Assembly: GCF_014192015.1 (NCBI RefSeq)
Contig: NZ_JACHXJ010000001.1
Location: 1,364,001 to 1,428,000 of the forward strand
Source of the DNA: Paenibacillus rhizosphaerae
GTDB lineage: Bacteria; Bacillota; Bacilli; Paenibacillales; Paenibacillaceae
Direction: 5' to 3'
Length of the DNA: 64,000 bases
The position numbers were made by a program, and so were the translations under genes. How positions within the stretch are numbered: the first letter of the stretch is position 1; the number at the start of each line of letters is the position of its first letter. Positions 59,211-64,000 of this stretch are shown here, piece by piece. The notes below the pieces were generated by a model, which saw nothing but the letters and a program-made list of their open reading frames with translations, did no database searches and was not told where the DNA came from.

Positions 59211-60488
59211 ATGGATCAACAAATTCGGAAGAGCTATGAGGATGCCAAAACGCTGTATGCCCAGCACGGAATCGATGTCGACCAGGCGCTGGAAAAGCTG
59301 GCGCAGATTAAAATTTCGCTCCACTGCTGGCAGGGGGACGATGTGCGGGGTTTCCTGTTCAGAGACGCTGAGCTTAGCGGGGGAATTGCGGTAACCGGAA
59401 GTTATCCGGGACGGGCGGCCACGCCGGGTCAGCTGAGAGACGATCTGGACAAAGCCTTGTCCTTGATCCCCGGCAAGCATAAAGTGAATCTCCATGCGAT
59501 TTATGCTGACACCGAAGAGAAGGTGGACCTTGACGAGCTCGAGCCCCGCCATTTTCAGCGTTGGGTGGATTGGGCCAAGGATCAGGGACTCGGTCTGGAT
59601 TTCAATCCTACGTATTTCTCCCATCCGAAAGCGGCCGACGGTTTTACGCTCAGCCATGCGGATGAGGAAATCCGCCAGTTCTGGATCCGTCACGGCAAGG
59701 CATCCCGCAAGATTGCCGAGCATTTCGGCCGCGAGCTGGGTCAGCCCTGCGTGACCAACGTCTGGGTACCTGACGGGTACAAGGATACGCCGGTCGACCG
59801 CCTGTCGCCGCGCCAGCGGCTGCGCGATTCGCTTGACGAGATTTTCGGCGAAGAGATCGATCCGTCGTATAACATCGATGCGGTGGAGAGCAAATTGTTT
59901 GGTCTGGGCTCCGAGAGCTACGTTGTGGGTTCGCACGAATTTTATATGGGATACGCGCTGTCACGGGGCAAAGCGGTTTGCCTCGATGCCGGGCATTTCC
60001 ATCCGACAGAAGTCATCAGCAACAAGCTGACGTCCATCCTGATGTTCAGTGAACATTTGCTGCTGCATGTCAGCCGTCCCGTTCGCTGGGACAGCGACCA
60101 CGTCGTGACGATGGATGACGAGCTGCTCGAAATCGCCCGTGAGCTGGTCCGGGGTGAGTTGCTCCCGAGAACGAGCATCGGCCTGGATTTCTTTGACGGC
60201 AGTATCAATCATATTGCCGCTTGGGTCATCGGCACCCGAAATACGATCAAAGCGCTCCTCCGGGCCATGCTGGAACCGGTGGATGAGCTGAAGCGGGTGG
60301 AGCTTGCAGGCGATTTTACTTCACGGCTGGCTTTGACCGAGGAGTTCAAATCCTACCCCTTTGGGGCTGTGTGGGATTACTACTGCGCTTCGCAGGGGGT
60401 GCCTGTGCGCGAGCAGTGGCTGCATGAAGTGAAACGCTATGAGGAGCAAGTTTTATCCGCCAGAAACAGCTTAGTTCAGAACACTTAA
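59211..60488 (+). CDS. rhaA: L-rhamnose isomerase
   Basis: Converts L-rhamnose to L-rhamnulose, the substrate of RhaB. 425 residues, metal-dependent TIM barrel. Family segments include [14 protein letters not shown] (near 36-49), [33 protein letters not shown] (near 125-144), [15 protein letters not shown] (near 180) and [20 protein letters not shown] (near 232-251), with [15 protein letters not shown] carrying metal ligands. GGGAGG upstream of the ATG. The aldolase RhaD that completes the pathway is not in the window; a terminator follows directly. Confidence 0.96.
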   Translation: MDQQIRKSYEDAKTLYAQHGIDVDQALEKLAQIKISLHCWQGDDVRGFLFRDAELSGGIAVTGSYPGRAATPGQLRDDLDKALSLIPGKHKVNLHAIYADTEEKVDLDELEPRHFQRWVDWAKDQGLGLDFNPTYFSHPKAADGFTLSHADEEIRQFWIRHGKASRKIAEHFGRELGQPCVTNVWVPDGYKDTPVDRLSPRQRLRDSLDEIFGEEIDPSYNIDAVESKLFGLGSESYVVGSHEFYMGYALSRGKAVCLDAGHFHPTEVISNKLTSILMFSEHLLLHVSRPVRWDSDHVVTMDDELLEIARELVRGELLPRTSIGLDFFDGSINHIAAWVIGTRNTIKALLRAMLEPVDELKRVELAGDFTSRLALTEEFKSYPFGAVWDYYCASQGVPVREQWLHEVKRYEEQVLSARNSLVQNT

Positions 60489-60535
60489 TTTATGGCAGAG
60501 TCAGGGTAGTGCAATGAATAACAATCTCATAGAAG

Positions 60536-60562
60536 CGACGCCGTGTCCGGCGTCGTTTTTTT
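60536..60562 (+). terminator. Terminator of rhaBA
   Basis: CGACGCCG (60536-60543) pairs with CGGCGTCG (60548-60555), 4-nt loop, seven T. Confidence 0.9.
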
Positions 60563-60707
60563 ACGTCGACATTAACCATGATTCTATGATCTGTTTCCAG
60601 TGAAAAAAAAGAGATGATTTTGTTCTATGGGATGCATCAATTTGTGTATTACACCCGGCTCGTACCTCGTGCTACGATAACCGTGCGCATGAGCGTCCTA
60701 TTAATTT

Positions 60708-60720
60708 GAAAGCGCTTCAC
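60708..60720 (+). promoter_or_regulatory. Imperfect cre-like site before the BNR_4-type gene
   Basis: Reading from the T at 60707, TGAAAGCGCTTCA matches an ideal cre half to half but lacks one base in the right arm. It lies 75 bases before the start codon of the broken gene. The rest of the 60563-60793 spacer shows an extended -10-like TGCTACGAT near 60672 and nothing else. Confidence 0.4.
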
Positions 60721-60793
60721 ATTGTGGACAGGATAGAGTCTCATGCTTCAGGCATATGAAGGGGTTACTTTACCCAAAGGAGGTCGATAATAT

Positions 60794-61583
60794 ATGAAAA
60801 AAGGAAGACCGTGGAAAATTGGAGCCGCGGCGTTGATGCTGGCTTCGCTCCTGCCATCCGGGATGGGCAGCGCTGAAGCGGCACTGACCGAGGTGCCGTA
60901 CGCCATGGATTCAAGCAATCAAGCGGGTTGGTGGACGCCGCTCGAGACGTATGGAACGGGTTTGGAGTATGCCTACATGGCATATAACGCACCCGGAAGC
61001 GACGAGTCCAAGCACAAAGTATATATCGCCCGGCGTGACGGGAACGGATCATGGTCCAACATTCCGGTAATGAACGGCAGCGCGGTTGCGGAATACAGTG
61101 ATGATTTGGGGCACAACCAGCCCTCGATCGCGCGGGACGGAAGCGGCAGGTTCCACGTGTTCGCTTCGATGCACCACGAAGCATGGCACTATTTCCGGTC
61201 CGATACGGTAGGGGGAGCGCCGCAAAACCATTCCGCCGATATGCCGACGCCTTCTACCTTTAAAGGCACCTATCCCGTCTTGACCACGGCACCGAACGGA
61301 GACGTATACCTGTTGATCCGGTCCGGCTGTGTATAACGCGTCCGAAACCAAAGCGGCCATCGATATTACATGGGCTGGCTCCGTGCCACGGGTGTACTAC
61401 GCCAAAAGCAGCGGTACGGACCGCGCATTTATGGCCGTACCGTCGGGCGGCGGCTGGAGTCAAACGTCCATTGCGCCAGGCAAGCCAATCGAGCGGCTTA
61501 GTGTAGAGCGCAATGATAACGGTGTCGACATTTTGTATCTTGTGGACGTCACGAACCGCAAGCTGTATTACGGAAGAAATTGA
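60794..61583 (+). pseudogene. Broken secreted BNR_4-type protein (polysaccharide-related)
   Basis: The first frame (60794-61336) has a signal peptide ending near GSAEA-ALTEV, then BNR-repeat-type sequence, including DDLGHNQPSIARDGSGRFHV and HHEAWHYFRSD, as in BNR_4 proteins and related polysaccharide lyases. It ends early at 61334-61336 after LLIRSG. The matching C-terminal part continues in another frame (YNASETKAAIDITWAG, closing with DILYLVDVTNRKLYYG) to the stop at 61583. The family is about 400 residues or more, so roughly 150-200 residues are deleted at about 61325-61330 with a frameshift. The second part has no ribosome site. AAAGGAGG precedes the first ATG. Next to rhaBA, the ancestor probably acted on a rhamnose-containing polymer; that is inferred. 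Confidence 0.75.
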
Positions 61584-61956
61584 TTAACAAATCACGGGAC
61601 CCCCTCCATTTTCCCGTGCTGACCGTTTAAAGAAGAGATGTTAACAGGAGGCGAGGAACGCTTCTGCTGGGGACTCGAAGTCATCTTGCAGGGAATCCGT
61701 CATGCTTCGTTGAGGAGCTGCTGGCAAATAGCTTCAAGGGGAGAGTAAAGTATATCAAGGGTTTATCCGAAGGACCGCATATGGGATGCGGTTCTTTTTC
61801 TTTAGACGGGGAGGTGCAGCAGGTTGTCAATAGAACGATTTGATGCTTTTAACGGGCTTGTACGATACAAATTTACACTCTTGAACAAACATTGTTATCC
61901 AGGGACATGGTGTGAGATATAATGGGAGCACCTAGTGTGAAAAGGAGTTCATCGTT
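61584..61956. other. Intergenic region with terminator, no supported gene
   Basis: A frame at about 61660-61842 is open and reads FVEELLANSFKGRVKYIKG, but it lacks a start with a ribosome site and overlaps a terminator; it may be a remnant I cannot place. A TATAAT at 61918-61923 is a good -10 for the kinase gene, with a weak -35 (TTATCC, 61895). Confidence 0.4.
61772..61799 (+). terminator. Hairpin terminator
   Basis: ACCGCAT (61774-61780) pairs with ATGCGGT (61786-61792), followed by TCTTTTTC. It has no intact gene directly before it. Confidence 0.65.
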
Positions 61957-63747
61957 ATGCGGAAATGGCTCAGCCACCTCGTCCCCCATAAGCTGAAATA
62001 CCGGTTATTTGCCCTGTTTGCGCTCGTCATTTTGCTACCGTTCAGCGTGCTGAATTTGTACAATTACCAGAAAATCGAATCGCTTGTCCAAAATAAAATC
62101 AGCGAGCAGAGCCATGAGCAGCTGGACAATCTGCACCGGTCGCTCGAGGATCAGCTCAGCATCGCGTTCAAGACGCTGATCTTTCTGGAACAGGATTCTG
62201 AAGTCAGGCGCATCCTGCAGAAGCCGGAGGAACGGTCGGTCCTGGACAACAAGGAGATCATGGAAGACAAGTTCAAAGGGCTCAACAACAGCTTTTTCCT
62301 GTACAATCCGTCCGTCTATTTCACGCTTCTCGATAACAGCGGCCATGTGTATACGTCTTATCCGCCGAATACTTCCCTGAATTACAGCCAGATTACTTCG
62401 AACGCATCTTTCAAAGCGCTTCAGGAATCCAAGTCCTCTTATCTCTGGGTGTCCGACGACGCTAATTACGTGTCACGGGATATCAGCAAAAGCCCGAGCC
62501 TGCTGTCTCTGTATGCCGAACTGCGCGACCGGAACAACCGGGCTTACGGCTTGGCGCGCATCAGTATCGATTTTTCCTTTTGGTTTCAATCCATGCTGCA
62601 AAAATCCGAGAGTGATCAAGCATACTTCATCATGACCCGTACCGGTGAAGTGATCGCCAGGTCAATGCCCGATTCGTCGCTGTCGGCCACAGCCGTCAAA
62701 GAAATTGCGAACATGCCGCAGAGCGGCCATTGGACGGATCAGCAGTCCGATACGCTGGTGAATTACAGCTATTTATCTTCCCTGGATTGGTACCTCGTGG
62801 ACCGTATTCCGCTTCACCTGCTGTTCCGGGAAATCGAAACGCTGAAGAAGCAATACTTCGTGACCTTTTATGCCATTACCGCCGCGTTTATAGCGGTTGC
62901 TTTCATGATCGCCCATGCGTTTACAAGGCCGTTGTCCCATATGCAGATGAAGATGAAAGAGGCGGTCCGCAAAGATCTGATGATCCGGCTGCCCGAGAAG
63001 CGGTACAAAGGAGAAATTTTGGAACTGACCCGGACGTTCAATACGATGATGGTCGATATGAACGGGTTGGTCCAGCGGCTTCGTGCCGAAGAACGGCAGA
63101 AGGATGCGGTGCATTTTCAAATGCTGCTCGCTCAGATGAACCCCCATTTTCTGCTGAATACGCTGAACACGATCAAGTGGATCGGCCTCCGGAACGGAAA
63201 CGAAGAAATCGTGGAGATTTGTTTGTCGCTAGGGAAGCTGCTGGAGACGAGCCTCAACTCCGACGTGGACCTGATTCATCTCCGTGATGAAATTGAGCTT
63301 ACGCGAGCGTTCCTCTATATTCAACAGGTGAGATACGGGAACCGTTTTCAAGTGGAGTTCAGCTATGATGAGGACTTGGTGTACGCGCTGGTGCCGAAGC
63401 TGAGCCTGCAGCCTCTGGTGGACAATGCAATCAAGCACGGCATCGGCAATAGGGCCGAAGGCGGGCGGATTCTGATCCGGATGGGACGCAGCCGTGTTCT
63501 GCAGGGACGGTTAACTTTGGAAGTCGAGGACAATGGCGTCGGTATCGAGCAGTCCAGCAAAAATCAGGCCGAAGACCGCAAGCGTCCGAGCATCGGATTG
63601 CAAAATGTAAGGGAGCGGCTGCGCCTTTTGTTCAAGGATAAAGGGGAGCTTGAAATCATTCCGCTTGAGCAGGGAACGCTGTGCCGGATGCACCTGCCCG
63701 TGCTGCTGTCCGAGCCTTATGTGAATACGCGTCAATCGATATCATGA
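61957..63747 (+). CDS. Sensor histidine kinase (YesM family)
   Basis: A 596-residue membrane kinase. First membrane helix LFALFALVILLPFSVLNLY (about 18-36), extracellular dCache-like sensor (about 40-285), second helix FVTFYAITAAFIAVAFMIAH (about 304-323), HAMP domain (about 325-377), His_kinase domain with the phosphorylated His397 in LLAQMNPHFLLNTLN, and the ATPase domain with N-box VDNAIKHGIG (near 488), DNGVGIE and GLQNVRERL. The Q-M-N-P-H-F motif is diagnostic of YesM/LytS-type kinases, which in Paenibacillus sense sugars or oligosaccharides. Its partner response regulator starts at 63869. Confidence 0.94.
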   Translation: MRKWLSHLVPHKLKYRLFALFALVILLPFSVLNLYNYQKIESLVQNKISEQSHEQLDNLHRSLEDQLSIAFKTLIFLEQDSEVRRILQKPEERSVLDNKEIMEDKFKGLNNSFFLYNPSVYFTLLDNSGHVYTSYPPNTSLNYSQITSNASFKALQESKSSYLWVSDDANYVSRDISKSPSLLSLYAELRDRNNRAYGLARISIDFSFWFQSMLQKSESDQAYFIMTRTGEVIARSMPDSSLSATAVKEIANMPQSGHWTDQQSDTLVNYSYLSSLDWYLVDRIPLHLLFREIETLKKQYFVTFYAITAAFIAVAFMIAHAFTRPLSHMQMKMKEAVRKDLMIRLPEKRYKGEILELTRTFNTMMVDMNGLVQRLRAEERQKDAVHFQMLLAQMNPHFLLNTLNTIKWIGLRNGNEEIVEICLSLGKLLETSLNSDVDLIHLRDEIELTRAFLYIQQVRYGNRFQVEFSYDEDLVYALVPKLSLQPLVDNAIKHGIGNRAEGGRILIRMGRSRVLQGRLTLEVEDNGVGIEQSSKNQAEDRKRPSIGLQNVRERLRLLFKDKGELEIIPLEQGTLCRMHLPVLLSEPYVNTRQSIS

Positions 63748-63868
63748 AAGAACGATCTATGAGGAGCTAAAGTTTGATCTGGCTGATTTCTTGGGATGTG
63801 AACCGTTCTAAGTCTGAGCTGTGACTCTGTTTGGTTGCTTCTATCTAGCTGTTAAGGAGTGAAAGCGC

Positions 63869-64000
63869 ATGTGGAAAGTGCTGCTGGTTGAAGACGAAAC
63901 CTTCGTGAGGGAATCGGTCAAGGAGATCATCCGGTGGGAGGAGATGGGCTTTACGCTCGCGGGAGAAGCGAGTAACGGTCTGGAAGCGCTGCCGATGATC
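63869..64000 (+). CDS. Response regulator (YesN type), N-terminal part
   Basis: The first 44 residues of a receiver domain, running off the window: MWKVLLVEDETFVRESVKEI, then IRWEEMGFTLAGEASNG. The acidic pair in VEDE is the metal site. The W-E-x-x-G-x-x-x-x-G-E-A-x-N-G pattern is typical of YesN-type regulators with a C-terminal AraC HTH, which would lie outside. AAGGAG nine bases before ATG 63869; 121 bases after the kinase gene. Confidence 0.9.
   Translation, partial: MWKVLLVEDETFVRESVKEIIRWEEMGFTLAGEASNGLEALPMI

Noticed and set aside
61329..61583. Second half of the BNR_4-type gene as an independent gene
   Set aside because: No ribosome site before the GTG, and the sequence starts inside a beta-propeller repeat, so it is the tail of the broken gene.
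1..64000. CRISPR arrays, tRNA, rRNA, insertion sequences, prophage genes
   Set aside because: Both strands were read for repeat-spacer structure, tRNA-like cloverleaf ends, rRNA landmarks and transposase or integrase motifs; none was seen.

Overview
The window looks like chromosomal DNA of a spore-forming Firmicute, most probably Paenibacillus or a close relative. The basis is strong AGGAGG-type ribosome sites, frequent TTG/GTG starts, a Spo0E-like phosphatase, a DUF4183 protein, LplB/YtcQ-type sugar ABC transporters, a YesM/YesN two-component pair, a CYP152-type peroxygenase and a perfect Bacillus-type 7-1-7 Fur box. No rRNA, tRNA, CRISPR array, prophage or insertion sequence was recognised.

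Layout. 1-3.5 kb: tail of an SDR oxidoreductase, a Spo0E-like protein, a small WYL-like protein, a small lipoprotein and a WG-repeat protein. 3.7-12.2 kb: a complete inositol catabolic operon, iolG-D-E-B-C-A, ending in its own LacI-type regulator and preceded by a sigma-A promoter with a LacI/CcpA-like operator. 12.3-14.4 kb: Dabb protein, acetyltransferase, F420-type reductase, then a scar holding a LysR remnant and a broken SDR. 14.7-22.3 kb: a mannitol operon mtlA-mtlR-mtlF-mtlD that continues into ptsI and ptsH, so the cluster encodes its own complete PTS phosphorelay. 22.3-26.0 kb: an ABC exporter with a leader peptide and switchable hairpins in its leader, a YrhK-like protein and a P450 peroxygenase. 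26.4-27.5 kb: a BadF-type sugar kinase.

27.6-37.9 kb: an aldouronate (glucuronoxylan side chain) operon with two permeases, a binding lipoprotein, a divergent Nif3-like protein, a GntR/FCD regulator, a GH67 alpha-glucuronidase and a GH2 enzyme. The promoter carries a perfect palindrome that fits the FadR-type consensus, and cre-like sites follow. 38-49 kb: PEP-mutase-like enzyme, MocR regulator divergent from an EamA transporter, gamma-glutamyltransferase, an AraC-EamA pair, a Fur-controlled siderophore-binding lipoprotein and metE. 49-54 kb: DUF4183 protein, acetyltransferase, a Tet(M)-type GTPase with an overlapping leader ORF, and a secreted protein with an F5/8C-like domain. 54.3-64 kb: a Gfo/Idh oxidoreductase with a sugar isomerase, a GGDEF remnant, an AraC regulator divergent from rhaB-rhaA, a broken BNR_4-type secreted protein, and a YesM kinase with the start of its response regulator.

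The genes describe a plant-debris saprophyte: inositol, mannitol, methylglucuronoxylan and rhamnose-containing polysaccharides each have their own regulator next to the enzymes. The observations most worth following are the leader peptide with mutually exclusive helices before the ABC exporter (24025-24102), the uORF that overlaps the Tet(M)-like gene and contains the hairpin hiding its ribosome site (50334-50444), the mannitol-dedicated EI/HPr pair, and the Nif3-like protein embedded in the aldouronate operon.
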